Of a DNA stretch of 64,000 nt, positions 39,583-59,930 are shown piece after piece; within the stretch, counting starts at the first letter, position 1; every line of letters starts with the position of its first letter. The DNA is taken from positions 102,663 to 166,662 of the forward strand of contig CAVRTA010000001.1 in the NCBI GenBank assembly GCA_963724135.1, read 5' to 3'. The notes under the pieces were generated by a model. That model was not told where the DNA came from and made no database searches. It worked only from the letters and a program-made list of their open reading frames with translations. A program made the translations under genes and the position numbers. Origin of the DNA: DATLGB01 sp963724135. Its GTDB lineage: Bacteria > Actinomycetota > Thermoleophilia > Solirubrobacterales > Solirubrobacteraceae.

Positions 39583-39588
39583 GGAGCG
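39573..39588. other. Inferred join: ilvC N-half to prolyl oligopeptidase
   Basis: IlvC is collinear with its family up to the bases coding QDASG. Peptidase homology (RVERLLTADRSS) begins within the same dozen bases in another frame. Two conserved core proteins breaking at the same point indicates an assembly chimera or a recombination point. Confidence 0.7.
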
Positions 39589-41433
39589 ACTGCTCACGGC
39601 CGACCGGTCGTCGTACTCGGACCTCAAGGCGGGCGGTGACACCTACTTCGCACTGAAGGAGCAGACGCCGCGACAGCGACCGTTCCTGGTGACGCTGACG
39701 GACCTGGACGACGCGTCGACGGAGCAAGTGTTGGTCGACCCGGAGGCGATCGACCCGTCGGGGGAGACGGCGATCGACTGGTTCGTGCCGGGGCCGGGCG
39801 GGCGCCAGGTCGCGGTGTCGATGTCCGAGCACGGAACGGAGGACGGCACGCTCTTCGTGTACGACGTCGCGAGCGGCGAGGTCGTGGGGCAGCCGATCCC
39901 TCATGTGCACCTCATGGGTGGGTCGATGGCGTGGCGGCCGGACGGGAGCCGGCTTCTGGTTCACGCGGTGCGCCGACCCGGCGGGGTTCCGGCAGCAGGT
40001 CTGGTATCGTGACCTCGGCGGCGACAACGAAGACAGGCCTCGACTCCCCGACCGGCCTCGCCGACGAGCAGATCCCCGAGCACGTGCTGTCCGCCTCTGC
40101 CGACGGGCGCTGGCTGATGGACCGCGTGCAGAAGGGCGACGGCGGCGAGCGGGAGATCTACCTCCGCCGCCAGGAAGACGGCGAGGTGGTGGCTGCTGGC
40201 CGACATCCCGGACAACTGCCTGTACGCCGTGCTCGGCACCGACGTCGTCTACCTGCTGTCGCGTCTGGACGCGCCGCACGGCCGAATCCTGCGACTGCCG
40301 GTCACCGACGGCGCCACCGTGAAGGACGCCGTCGAGCCCTTCCCCGGCCAGCAACCTGGTGATCGAGGACGTGGCCGTCACCGACAGGGCGATCTGGGTG
40401 GCGGACATGGACGGCGGCCCCCAGCAGCTGCGCGCCTTTCCATGACGGCCGCCCGCTGCCGGCGCCGGAGGTGCCGCCGGTGAGCACGGTGTCGTCGTAC
40501 TGGGCCAGGCTCGCCACCCTCGGTCGCGACCGCGTCGCCTGGCGGGGCGAGTCCTTCACCGAGCCGTCCACGCGGTGGGTGGCCGCGGACGGCGAGCCCA
40601 CGCGTCGCACCGCGCTGACCACGACGACGCCGGTCGACCTGTCGGACTACGTCGTGACCCGGGAGTTCGTGACGTCGTGGGACGGCACGCGCGTGCCGCT
40701 CAACGTGATCGCCGCCCGCGACACCCCGCGTGACGGCACGGCGCCGGCGCTGCTGACCGCGACGGCGGCTAAACATCTCGCTCGTCCCGAGCTTCATCAC
40801 GGAGACGATCCTGTGGCTGGAGCGGGGCGGGGTGTACGTGGTCGCGACATCCGCGGTGGCGGGGTGTACGGCCAGGAGTGGCACCAGGCCGGACGGCTGG
40901 GCACCAAGCAGAACTGCTTCGACGACTTCATCGCTTGCGCCGACCACCTCGTGGAGTCCGGCATCACCAGGCGGACCGGCTCGCGATCGAAGGCGGTTGA
41001 ACGGAGGCCTGCTGATGGGCGCCGTGATCAACAGCGCCCCGACCTCGCCCGGGCCTGCATCGCCGCCGTGCCGGTGATGGACTCGCTCCGATCGGAGACC
41101 ACGATGAACGGCCGCTACAACACCACGGAGTACGGCACGGTGGACGACCCCGAGCACTTCAAGGCCCGGCGGACGACTCGCCGTACCACCACGTCCGCGA
41201 CGGGGTGGCCTACCCGGCGGTGCTGCTGACGGCCGGCGAGCACGACACTCGGGTCGACGCCTGGCACGCGAAGAAGAAGACCGAGCGTCTCGAGGCCGGC
41301 GACATCGTCAGGACTCCCGGCGCTGCTGCGGATGGAGGCCGGCGGGCACCTGAGCGGCTCGCTGGACCAGACGATCGACGAGACCACCGATCTCTACGCC
41401 TTCCTGTTCGACCAGATCGGTGTGGAGGCCTAG
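39585..41433 (+). pseudogene. Prolyl oligopeptidase family (S9) serine peptidase, 5' truncated and frameshifted
   Basis: The family's first 80-100 residues are absent. From VERLLTADRSSYSDL it carries the beta-propeller (VDPEAIDPSGETAIDWFVPG, HVHLMGGSMAWRPDGSRLLV, VVYLLSRLDAPHGRILRLPV) and the hydrolase domain: YVVTREFVTSWDGTRVPLNV, GGYGQEWHQAGRLGTKQNCF, DDFIACADHLVESGITR. The nucleophile is in GGSNGG-like sequence near 41,000 (NGGLLMGAVINQ). The acid is in LTAGEHDTRVDAWHAKK and the His in MEAGGHLSG. It has about eight indels. It ends TAG 41431-41433, sharing CTAG with the convergent helicase stop. Confidence 0.8.
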
Positions 41434-42127
41434 CCCGGGTTTCCCAGTCCTCCAGCAGCGGCCGGTCGTGCACGATCACCAGCGACGTCACCGCGCGCGT
41501 CAGGCAGACGTAGAGCCGGCGCAGCCCGGTGATCCGGTCGGGCTCGCCGGCGACGATGGCCTCCCGGCTCGACGAGCAGGACGTGGTCGAACTCGAGGCC
41601 CTTCGCGAGCGAGGCCGGGACCAGGTCGAGGTGCACGTCGAACTCGGTCTCGACGTCGCCCCCGGAGGTCGGACGGACTCGCGCCCGCCCAAGCCGAGGG
41701 GATGTCGGCGCCGGCGAGGAGGCGCCGAGAGGGTCGACCAGCTTGTCGGGGACGATCAAGCCGATGGAGCCCACACGGTCGAGGACCGCCCCGACCGTGG
41801 GACGGCGGACCGGGAGGCGACGATCTCCAGTTCGCCGCGGGCCCGGCGCACAGAGGTCGGAGGCTCGAGTCCGGGAGCGATGACCGGCAGCAGCCGGGCG
41901 GCGTACTCGATGACCTCGCCGGGCACCCGGAAACCGAGGTGAGCGGCTCGAGGTGGGCGTCGGGCTTGCCGAGATGGCCGAGGGCCTCGGCCCAGGAGCG
42001 GGTCGCCCACGGGGTGGTCGCCTGCGCGAGGTCGCCCAGCACCGTGAGCGACCCGGTCGACGAACGGCGGGCCAGCGCGCGCAGCATCATCGGCGAGAAG
42101 GTCCTGCGACCCTCCGTCGGCGACGAC
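41430..42127 (-). pseudogene. UvrD/HelD-like helicase, C-terminal part only
   Basis: Minus-strand pieces: VVADE and SPMMLRALARRSSTGSLTVL, then GDLAQATTPWATRSWAEALG, the motif III region of actinobacterial HelD-like ATPases. Next come GFRVPGEVIEYAARLLPVIA, HLDLVPASLAKGLEFDHVLL (motif V) and ITGLRRLYVCLTRAVTSLVI (motif VI), with a final LLEDWETR. Four or more indels separate them. The Walker A half is missing because the sequence switches at about 42,128 to an unrelated gene. Confidence 0.75.
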
Positions 42128-42132
42128 ACCCG
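42125..42132. other. Inferred join: actinobacterial helicase to proteobacterial phosphodiesterase
   Basis: Reading leftward, the phosphodiesterase stops being family-like after FLPREMR, about 35-40 residues before its expected end. Helicase sequence VVADE starts immediately. Codon and gene content on the right (glgE operon, LapA, NDH-2) differ from the left, so this is most likely an assembly join. Confidence 0.75.
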
Positions 42133-43091
42133 TGCGCATCTCGCGCGGCAGGAAATGATTTTCGGCACGGAACGTCCAGCCGTGCACTTTCAAGCCCGCG
42201 GCGTGTGCATCGGCAACGAGCGAGGTGGGCTCGCCGAGAGTGTCGTCGGCAGTGCGCGGAATGATGAGCGTCTTGTTGACGCCGACCACATCCGCATAGC
42301 GCGCGATGCCCTTGAGACCTTCAGCGCTCAGCAGGTCCGCGTACGTTCTCGCATCGCCCTTCGCGGCGAAGTCGTAAGGCTGTCCCTTCGCCTCGATCAG
42401 CTGCACCAGCGGAAGGTGAGTCATCTCGCGCAGCGCAACGAGATTGCCGACTTCAAAGGACTGGATGAATACGGGAGCATCAGGACCGGCGAAATCCCAG
42501 CGCTCGAGTGCATCGAGCAGCGGCATCTCCATCGCCAGGCCCAGCGCGGCAAAATAGCTGGGGTGCTTGGTCTCCGGGTAGACGCCGATGACGCGTGAAT
42601 TTCGGCGGTGCCTGCTGCCCGATGAGCACGGAGGCCTGCCGCACAGCCTCCATCCGCTGACGATTGAAGGATTGGGCGAGCGCCAGGATCTCCTCGAACG
42701 TCGGGATCTCGAGCTGGCCGTCAAAGCGCGCATTCGCAGGACGCAGCTCGGGAATTCTCTCGCGTGCGCGAAGCGTCTTGATCTCGGCGAGCGTGAAGTG
42801 TTCGGTGAACCACCCTTCGACTTCGGCGCCGTCGATGATCTTAATCGTGCGCCGATCCGCGAATTCGGGGTGCCAGGCCACGTCCGTGGTGCCGCCGATC
42901 TCGTTCTCGTGGCGCGCGATCAGCACGCCGTCCAGCGTCATCACGAGGTCGGGCTCGAGATAATCCGCGCCCTGCTGCGCGGCCAGGAAGTACGACAACA
43001 GCGTGTGCTCGGGCACATACCCGCATGCGCCGCGGTGGCCGATGACGGTTGCGGTGCAATCGCGGGTAGTGGTGCCAGATGCTGAGTCCAT
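42129..43091 (-). pseudogene. glpQ: Glycerophosphodiester phosphodiesterase (GlpQ type), 3' truncated and frameshifted
   Basis: ATG 43091 starts MDSASGTTTRDCTATVIGHR. The catalytic HRGACGYVPEHT and EPDLVMTLDGVLIARHENEI (Glu/Asp metal ligands) are present. RERIPELRPANARFDGQLEI and PTFEEILALAQ follow. After a shift near 42,595 it continues VIGVYPETKHPSYFAALGLA, FIQSFEVGNLVALREMTHLP and VHGWTFRAENHFLPREMR. The last 35-40 residues (usually a GVDGVFSDFPD-like strand) are missing at the join. It hydrolyses glycerophosphodiesters to glycerol-3-phosphate. No signal peptide is evident. Confidence 0.85.
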
Positions 43092-43511
43092 CTACGGCGA
43101 TCTTTTCAGTTTCGCCGCGGCAAGTCGAATTATGCCTTCATGAGGTGGGGGTGGGCCTCGCTGCGTTGTGCCACGCGTTGTTCCACCATGATCGACTCCA
43201 ATACTTTCGAAACGGTAGCCACGGCAAGCATCCAGAATTCCGATCCTTTCGAAAGTCTAGCGGAAGCAGGTGCAGGCCCTGTATTGCCAAATCTGCTGCG
43301 TTTGACGAGATTCGCGAATCACTTGCGCCGCCCAGGCGCACGCGCTTCATGCGCGCGAGATCGCGTGCTTGCCATCGGGCAGATCGCCCAGTAGATATCC
43401 GAGGGGGCGCACCGCCAGGAGGTACAGCGTGGAGGGTTGGCCAGGGCGCTCGCCTATTCCGCCCATTTGCCCCAAGATCGCCATCGGCATCATTATTGCT
43501 TGGTACGACCC
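43092..43511. other. Intergenic region between divergent glpQ and the glg/tre operon
   Basis: 420 bases with lower GC than its surroundings. It must hold the promoters of both divergent units, but I cannot place -35/-10 boxes with confidence. Two copies of CTTTCGAAA occur near 43,204 and 43,248, the second within the palindrome CTTTCGAAAG. No convincing coding frame is visible on either strand. Confidence 0.5.
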
Positions 43512-45419
<1,908 letters not shown>

Positions 45420-45431
45420 GGAGGCTCGGCG

Positions 45432-47313
45432 ATGAGCAAGGTGCGCGTCGTCATCGAGAACATCACGCCGCAGGTGGACTGCGGGCGTTTCCGGCCAAGC
45501 GCGTCGTGCGGCGAGACCGTGGTCGTCGAGGCCGACGTCTTCACCGACGGCCACGACGTGGTGAGCTGCGCGCTGCTCTATCGCGCGCGAGAGGCGACAC
45601 GGAGTGGCACGAAGTCGCCGATGACGCCGCTCGGCAACGACCGCTGGCATCGCGCAGCTTCGTGCCGACGCGAGATGGGCCGCTATCAGTACACCGTGCA
45701 GGCCTGGGTCGATCACCTCGCTACCTGGCGACTGGATATCGCGAAGAAGCAGGCAGCCGGCCAGGACGTGCCGTCGACCTCTGCGCGGCAAGCAGCTCGA
45801 GCGGCTGGCCTCGACGAGACATCGTCGTCCAGCACGAGCCGCCATCGTCGTGGAAGTGGATCGCGAGCGCGCCGCGCTTCTCCACCTGGTACGAGCTCTT
45901 TCCGCGCTCGGCGGCCGCGAAGCCCGGCGAGCACGGCACGTTCGCGGACTGTCGAAGCGCGGCTGCCCTACGTCGCCGGCGATGGGCTTCGACGTGCTGT
46001 ATCTGCCGCCGATCCATCCGATCGGCGACGCCTAGCGCAAAGGCGCCGAACAACACGCTCGACGCCCGAAGCAGGCGATCCCGGCAGCCCGTGGGCCATC
46101 GGCGGCGACGGACGGCGGCCACAAGGCGATCCATCCCGAGCTCGGCACGCTGGAGGATTTCCGCCGGCTGGTCGCGAAGGCGCAGCGAGCTCGGCATCGA
46201 GATCGCGCTCGACATCGCCTTCCAGGCGAGCCCGGATCATCCGTACGTGCGCGAGCATCCGGAGTGGTTCCTGCAAGCGGCCGGACGGCACGATCCAGTA
46301 CGCCGAGAACCCGCCGAAGAAATATCAGGACATCTATCCGTTCCACTTCGAAGGCGAGGCGTGGCGCGAGCTGTGGGACGAGCTGCAAGAGCGTCGTCGA
46401 CTACTGGATCGCGCAGGGCGTGCGCATCTTCCGCGTCGACAATCCGCACACCAAGCCCTTCGCGTTCTGGGAATGGCTGATCGCGCGAAGTGAAGCGCGC
46501 GCATCCCGACGTGCTGTTCCTCGCCGAGGCGTTCACGCGCCCCAAGGTGATGTACCGGCTCGCGAAGCTCGGCTTCACGCAGTCGTACACCTATTTCACC
46601 TGGCGCAACACGCAAGCACGAGCTGATCGAGTACTTCACCGAGCTGCACGCAGCCGCCGGTGAGCGATTTCTTCCGCCCGAACCTCTGGCCCAACACGCC
46701 GGACATCCTGCCCGAGTACCTGCAGTTCGGCGGCCGCCCGGCCTTCATGGTGCGGCTCGTGCTGGCGGCGACGCTCGGCGCGAGCTACGGCATCTACGGC
46801 CCGGCGTTCGAGCTGCATGGAGCACGAGCCGCGCGAGCCCGGCAGCGAGGAATATCTCGACTCGCGAGAAGTATCAGCTGCGCGCACTGGGATCTCGAGC
46901 GCGCCGACAGCCTGCGCGACTTCATCGCGCGCGTCAACCGCATCCGCCGCGACAACCGCCGCTGCAGAGCGACCGCGGCCTGCGTTCCACGCGATCGACA
47001 ACGAGTCGCTGATCGCCTACAGCAAGACGACGCGAGGACGGCTCGGACTCGGTGCTCGTCATCGTCAACCTCGACCCGCACCACGCGCAGGCCGGCTGGC
47101 TGAACGCTCGATCTCGCCGACTCTCGGCCTGCCGGCGGAGCAAGCCCTTCCAGGTGCACGACCTGCTCTCCGGCGCCCGCTTCCTGTGGAAGGGCGCGCG
47201 CAACTACGTGTCGCTCGACCCGGCGCACTCGCCGGCGCATATCTTCCGAATCCGCCGCAAGGTGCGCACGGAGCGGGACTTCGACTACTTTCTTATGAGC
47301 GAGCTGCCGATGA
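45432..47313 (+). CDS. glgE: Alpha-1,4-glucan:maltose-1-phosphate maltosyltransferase GlgE (frameshifted)
   Basis: About 627 residues of GH13_3. It starts MSKVRVVIENITPQVDCGRF; the N-domain ends DRPLSVHRAGLG-like. WYELFPRSAA leads the barrel; then VLYLPPIHPIG, GSPWAIGGDG, HPELGTLEDFRRLV, EWFLQ..DGTIQYAENPPKKY, QDIYPFHFEG, the nucleophile in RIFRVDNPHTKPFAFWEWLI, LFLAEAFTRPKVMYRLAKLG and FRPNLWPNTPDILPEYLQFG. It ends RKVRTERDFDYFL. It extends glucan with maltose from maltose-1-phosphate. The frame is broken a dozen times, and the stop is taken as TGA 47311-47313 by inference. Confidence 0.92.
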
Positions 47314-47316
47314 GCC

Positions 47317-52808
<5,492 letters not shown>

Positions 52809-52812
<4 letters not shown>

Positions 52813-54702
52813 CCCGCCGCATCCATCGCATGCCGTTCGGCGCCGAGCTGACCGCCGATGGGCGGCGTGCGATTCCGTCTGTGGGCGCCCGGCGCGCGAA
52901 GCTGGTCGACCTCGTGCTGCACGACGGCGATGACACGCGCTCCATGCCCATGACGGCCCTGGACGAGCGGCTGGTTCGAGCTCGTCACGGATCGCGCCGC
53001 GCGCCGGCAGCCGCTATCGCTACCGCATCGACGGCAAGATCGAAGTGCCCGACCCGGCGTCGCGCTTCAATCCGCAGGATGTCCACGGCCCCAGCGTCGT
53101 CGTCGATCCGCAGTCGCTTCGACTGGCCCGACGGCGCCTGGCAGGCCGCCCCTGGCACGAAGCCGTGATCTACGAGCTGCACGTCGGCACGTTCACGCCC
53201 GAAGGCACGTTCGCGGCGCGCCGAGCGCAAGCTCGATCACCTGGTGCGAGCTCGGCGTCACGGTGATCGAGCTGATGCCGCTTGCGGACTTTCCCGGCAA
53301 GCGCGGCTGGGGCTATGACGGCGTGCTGCCTTTCGCGCCCGGATGCCGCCTACGGCACGCCCGAACGAGCTGAAGGCGCTCATCGCCGCCGCGCATGCGC
53401 GCGGGCTGGCGTGCATGCTCGATGTGGTCTACAACCACTTCGGGCCCGAAGGGAATTATCTGCAACGCCTATGCGCCGCAGTTCTTCACCGACCGGCATC
53501 ACACGCCCTGGGGCGCGGCGATCAATTTCGACGGGCCGCACAGCGCGCAGCGTGCGTGAATTCTTCATCCACAACGCGCTCTACTGGCTCGAGGAATTCG
53601 ACTTCGACGGGCTGCGCTTCGATGCCGTGCACGCGATCCTCGACGACAGCGAGCACGCACATGCTGACCGAGCTTGCGCGCGCGCGTGCGCGACGGGCCG
53701 GGCGGCGATCGCCACGTGCACCTGGTGCTCGAGAACGGTGCCAACCAGGCGCGATACCTCGGCGCGCCCGGCCGGCGACGACAAGTTCGATGCGCAGTGG
53801 AACGACGATATCCATCACTGCCTGCATACGATCCTCACCGGTGAGAGCCGACGGCTACTACGCCGACTACGCCGACGGCCCGCATGCACTGCTGTGTCGC
53901 GCGCTTGCGGAAGGGTTTGCATATCAAGGCGAGCCTTCAGCGCATGAAGGTCACGCGCGCGGCGAGCCGAGCGCGCATCTGCCGCCGACGGCCTTCGTCA
54001 CCTTCCTGCAGAACCACGACCAGATCGGCAATCGCGCGCTCGGCGAGCGGCTCGCCCATCTGGTCACCGATGAAGCTGCGCTGCTCGCCGCAACTGCCGT
54101 CATGTTGCTCGCGCCCGCACCGCCGATGCTCTTCATGGGCGAGGAATGGGCGGCGCCGGAGCCCTTTCTCTATTTCTGCGACTTCGAGCCGGAGCTCGCC
54201 GGAGAAAGTGCGCGAGGGCCGCAGCCGCGAGTTTGCACGCTTCGCGAAATTCCAGTGCTCCCGACATGGCGGCCGCCATCCCGGATGCCGACGGCGCCGA
54301 GACCTTCGAGGCGTGCCAGCCTCGACTGGGCAGGCTCGGCGAAGCCGCGCGCACGCGGTCTGGCTCGACCATTACCGGCGCCTGCTTGCGATCCGCCGGC
54401 GCGACATCGTGCCGCGCATTCCCGAGATCCGCGCTCGCAGCTGCGCGAAGCTGCAAGGACAACGGCGCCTTCTCCGTCGACTGGCTGCTCGAGGACCGCT
54501 CGACGCTGCATCTGATCGCCAATCTTTCCGCCGAGCCGCGCCCGCGGTGCGCCAGCCGGCCGGCCGGATGCTCTTCGCGACCCATCCCGATATCCGCGGT
54601 GCCGTCACGCGCAACGAGCTGGCTCCCTGGAGCGTGACCTGGCTCTTCGAGCGCGCCCCCGAGCGACGCGCGGTCGATCGCGCGCGCCGCAAGCCGCAAT
54701 GA
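52809..54702 (+). CDS. treZ: Malto-oligosyltrehalose trehalohydrolase (frameshifted)
   Basis: GH13_10, about 631 residues. ATG 52809 begins MTRRIHRMPFGAEL. DPASRFNPQDVHGPSVVVDP and HEAVIYELHVGTFTPEGTFA are TreZ signatures, followed by LGVTVIELMPLADFPGKRGW and GYDGVLPFAPDAAYGTPNEL. The nucleophile is in FDFDGLRFDAVHAILDDSE, then LVLENGANQARYL, TAFVTFLQNHDQIGNRALGE and PPMLFMGEEWAAPEPFLYFC. It releases trehalose from maltooligosyltrehalose made by TreY. There are eight or more indels. The stop overlaps treY by ATGA. Confidence 0.92.
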
Positions 54703-57281
54703 TCCAGGTTCCGCGCGCCACCTATCGCCTCCAGCTCAACGCGGAATTCACTTTCCGCGACGCCACGGCGCTGGTGCCCTATCTCGCGCGCCTGGGCATC
54801 AGCCACGTCTACTGCTCGCCGTATTTCAGGGCGCGCCCGGGCAGCATGCATGGCTACGATGTCGTGGATCACAACAGCTTCAACCCCGAGATCGGCACGC
54901 GCGAGGATTTCGAGGCGCTTCGTCGCGGCGCTGCGCGCGCACCAGATGGGCCACATCGTCGACTTCGTGCCCAACCACGTCGGCATCGGATCGGACAACG
55001 CCTGGTGGATGGACGTGCTCGAGAACGGCGCGACCTCCCCGTATGCGCGATTCTTCGACATCGACTGGTCGGTCACCGGCAAGCTGCTCATTCCCGTGCT
55101 CGGCGAGACCTATGGCGCGGTGCTCGAGCGCGGCGAGCTGCAGCTGCGGCACGATGCCGCGACGCGACACGTTCTCGGTGTTCTATCACGAGCATCGCTT
55201 TCCGATCTGGCGCAAGGACTACGATCGCGCGCGAGCGCTACTTGCCGGCGGCCGCGCAGCCCTCGCCGCCGAGCTGCACGAGTCTGCTCGAAGGCCAGGC
55301 CTACGGCTCGCCTACTGGCGCGTCGCGGCAGATGAGATCAACTACCGGCGCTTCTTCGACGTCAACGAGCTTGCGGCGCTGCGCATGGAGAACGACGAAG
55401 TCTTCGAAACGACCCACCGGCTGCTGCTGGAGCTGGTCCACGCGGGCAAGATCGACGGCCTGCGCATCGATCATCCGGACGGGCTGTACGATCCGGCGCG
55501 CTACTTCGAGAAGCTGCAGGAGCGCGCCGGATCGATCTATCTGCTGGTCGAGAAGATCCTCGCGAGCTTCGAGCGGCTGCCCCAGACCTGGCCGGTCAGC
55601 GGCACCACCGGGTACAACTTCACCAATACCGTGAACGGCCTGCTGGTCGATGGCTCCGCCCGGGCCCGCATGGATCGCACCTATCGCGCATTCATCGGTG
55701 AATCGCCGAACTGGCGGGATGTCGCATACGAGGCGAAGCAACTGGTTCTCGAGACATCGCTCGCCGCGGAGCTCAGCGTGCTCACGCATGCGCTGACGCG
55801 TATCGCCCGGGCCGATCCTCACACGCGCGACTTCACCGCCAACAGCCTGCGCGAGGCGCTGGCCGAGACCATCGCCTGCTTTCCGGTCTACCGCACTTAC
55901 GTGTCGGACACTGCTTCCGCCGAAGATGTGCGCTTCATCGATTGGGCCATCGCAGTCGCCAAGCGCCGCAGCTCGCGCGTCGATACGCTGCTGTTCGATT
56001 TCCTGCGCAAGGCGCTGCTCGTGGAGATGCCGGCACGCAGACGAAGACTTGCGCCGGCGCGTGCACGCATTCGCGATGCGCTTCCAGCAGGTCACCGCGC
56101 CCGTCACCGCAAAAGGAGTCGAAGACACGGCGCTCTACCGCTTTCATCGTCTGGCCTCGCTGAACGAGGTTGGCGGCGATCCGGACGTGTTCGGCGTCAG
56201 CGTGCGGGCTTTCCACGCGGATGCGCGCCATCGCGCGCGCCATTGGCCCAACGAGATGCTCGCAACTTCTACGCACGACACCAAGCGCTCGGAGGACGTG
56301 CGCGCCCGCATCAACGTGCTCTCGGAGATGCCCGCGACTTGGCGCAAGTGGCTTGCGCGCTGGAGCCGGATGAACCGCGCGCGCAAGCGCGAAATCGACG
56401 GCCTGCCTGCGCCGGGGCCCAACCAGGAGTACCTGCTCTATCAGACGCTGCTCGGCAGCGTGGCCGCTCGAGCCGATGGATGAGGCTGCCCTCGACGGAG
56501 TATCGCGAGCGCATCGAAGCCTACATGCTCAAAGCCTCGCGCGAAGCCAAGACGCGCACCAGCTGGTCGGATGTCAGCGCCGGCTATGAGGAGGCGCTGA
56601 CGCAGTTCATCCGCTCAATCCTCGAGCCCCGCGAGGGCAATCTTTTCTTCGCCGAGCTGCAGGATGCGCAGCGCCTCATTAGCCGCTTCGGGCTGCTCAA
56701 CAGCCTTTCGCAGACGTTGATCAAGCTCACCGTCCCTGGAGTGCCGGACATCTACCAGGGAAACGAGCTCTGGGATCTGTCGCTGGTCGATCCGGACAAT
56801 CGGCGGCCGGTCGATTACGAGCTCAGGCGAGGCATGCTCGTCGGAGCTGCGAGACGAGCCCCCGATCGATGGCATCGGCATGGATCGCGCGAAGCTGTAT
56901 CTCACCTGGAAAACGCTCCAGTTCCGACGCGCGAACGAGACTCTGTTTCGCGGCGCCTATCTACCGGCGCGGGTCACCGGCGAGCATGCTTCGCATATCT
57001 GCGCGTTCGCCCGACGGGACGATTCACAATTCGCTCTGACGATCGCGCCACGGCTGTATTCGCGACTGCTGGGAAGTCGTGACATGGCTCCGTTTGGCGT
57101 CGAGGTTTGGGAAAACACGCTGATCGAGCTCCCGCGCCAGTGCGCGGCCACAACCCTGCACGGCGTATTTGACGGAGCCGAGCTTCGACCCCTGGAACGT
57201 GAAGGCCGGCAATTCGTTCGAGCAAGCGAGGCCCTCGCCCGCTTCCCAGTCGCGCTACTATCCGCAACGTCCACCAATTGA
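54699..57281 (+). CDS. treY: Malto-oligosyltrehalose synthase (frameshifted)
   Basis: GH13_26, about 861 residues. MIQVPRATYRLQLNAEFTFR and GISHVYCSPYFRARPGSMHG open it. MGHIVDFVPNHVGIGSDNAW, WWMDVLENG, YRRFFDVNELAALRMENDEV, KIDGLRIDHPDGLYDPARYF (nucleophile Asp), TSGTTGYNFTN-like sequence and GVEDTALYRFHRL follow. VPGVPDIYQGNELWDLSLVD is near the end. It isomerises the reducing-end linkage of glucan chains to a trehalose unit. Breaks occur near 54,925, 55,170-55,290, 56,036, 56,270-56,480 and 56,855. It is the last gene of the operon, 15 bases before the LapA-like gene. Confidence 0.93.
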
Positions 57282-57296
57282 CGCGAGGTAATTCCC

Positions 57297-57661
57297 ATGC
57301 GACCGCGAAACGTGCTGTTCATCGTCCTCGCACTCCTGCTGCTCGTGATAGTGCTCATCAACTGGTCAGTGGTTAGCCAGAGTACGGAGCTCAATCTCAT
57401 CGTCGCCAAGGTGAACGCGCCGCTAGGAGTGCTGCTGGTGCTGATCGCCGCCGCAATCCTGGCGGTCGACTTTACAGTTCACTCGTTGAATCGCCTGCGC
57501 TGGGCGCGCGAACGGCGCGAACTGACGGCGCAGATCGAGCGCCAGCGTGTGCTCGCCGACCAAGCTGAGGAGTCCCGCATCCGCGCGCTCACCGGAGAAA
57601 CTGGAGCAAGAGACTGCTGCGAATCCAAGCCAAGCTCGATCGCCTCCTCGCTCAGCGATGA
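57297..57661 (+). CDS. LapA-domain (DUF1049) inner membrane protein (frameshifted end)
   Basis: MRPRNVLFIVLALLLLVIVL starts the first TM helix, followed by a short loop with NWSVVSQSTELNLIVAKVNA. LGVLLVLIAAAILAVDFTV is the second TM. A cytoplasmic coiled coil follows (LRWARERRELTAQIERQRVL). This is the LapA/DUF1049 layout. Two indels near 57,595 and 57,612 hide the end, which reads EKLEQE then LLRIQAKLDRLLAQR and stops at 57659-57661. In E. coli LapA works with LapB to control LPS synthesis. No lapB is seen here. Confidence 0.72.
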
Positions 57662-57720
57662 CTCCATAGGCCGGCGCCAACCGCAAGCGGTCCGATTTCC
57701 TTGCTGCACCCCACGGTTGC

Positions 57721-58023
57721 ATGGTCGATGGACCAAGTGCAGAAATTCGCCCCACCTCGTTCCGACCTGTGGATGTCACGGTGATTTCCACTTTCATTCG
57801 GCAGGTTGCAGCGCTTGACGGCATTGCCGGGATGCGCCTGCATCGCATCTACTATTACGACTCCAGGCCCCTGGAGGGAAAATCCCGAATGCCTCCAAGT
57901 GGCGAAGTCATCGATTTCGGAAGCAGTTCCACTGCAGCCAGAAACAAGCGCATGCAGTCCGCACTACTACGAGAGCCGTTCCTTGCGTCGAGATTCGGCG
58001 AGCTCGCTCATGAGTCAGCGTGA
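57721..58023 (+). pseudogene. NYN (LabA/DUF88-like) domain remnant
   Basis: The frame from 57721 gives 100 residues. From GMRLHRIYYYDSRPLEGKSR through MPPSGEVIDFGSSSTAARNK to LLREPFLASRFGELAHES it follows NYN-domain proteins, which read YYYD-P-EGK...ID...R...L-PFFALRRGEL. The N-terminal half with the first catalytic Asp and the C-terminal domain are not recognisable, and the frame stops right after GEL. It is probably a decayed or truncated gene, lying convergent to the ABC exporter. Confidence 0.55.
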
Positions 58024-58068
58024 GGCTGGCAATGTCCAACCCGATGCGAACTGAGTACCTCAGGGCGT

Positions 58069-59929
<1,861 letters not shown>

Positions 59930-59930
<1 letters not shown>

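Noticed and set aside
39028..40012. A true IlvC-peptidase fusion
   Set aside because: Both domains are incomplete and the peptidase is in a different frame from ilvC at the join.
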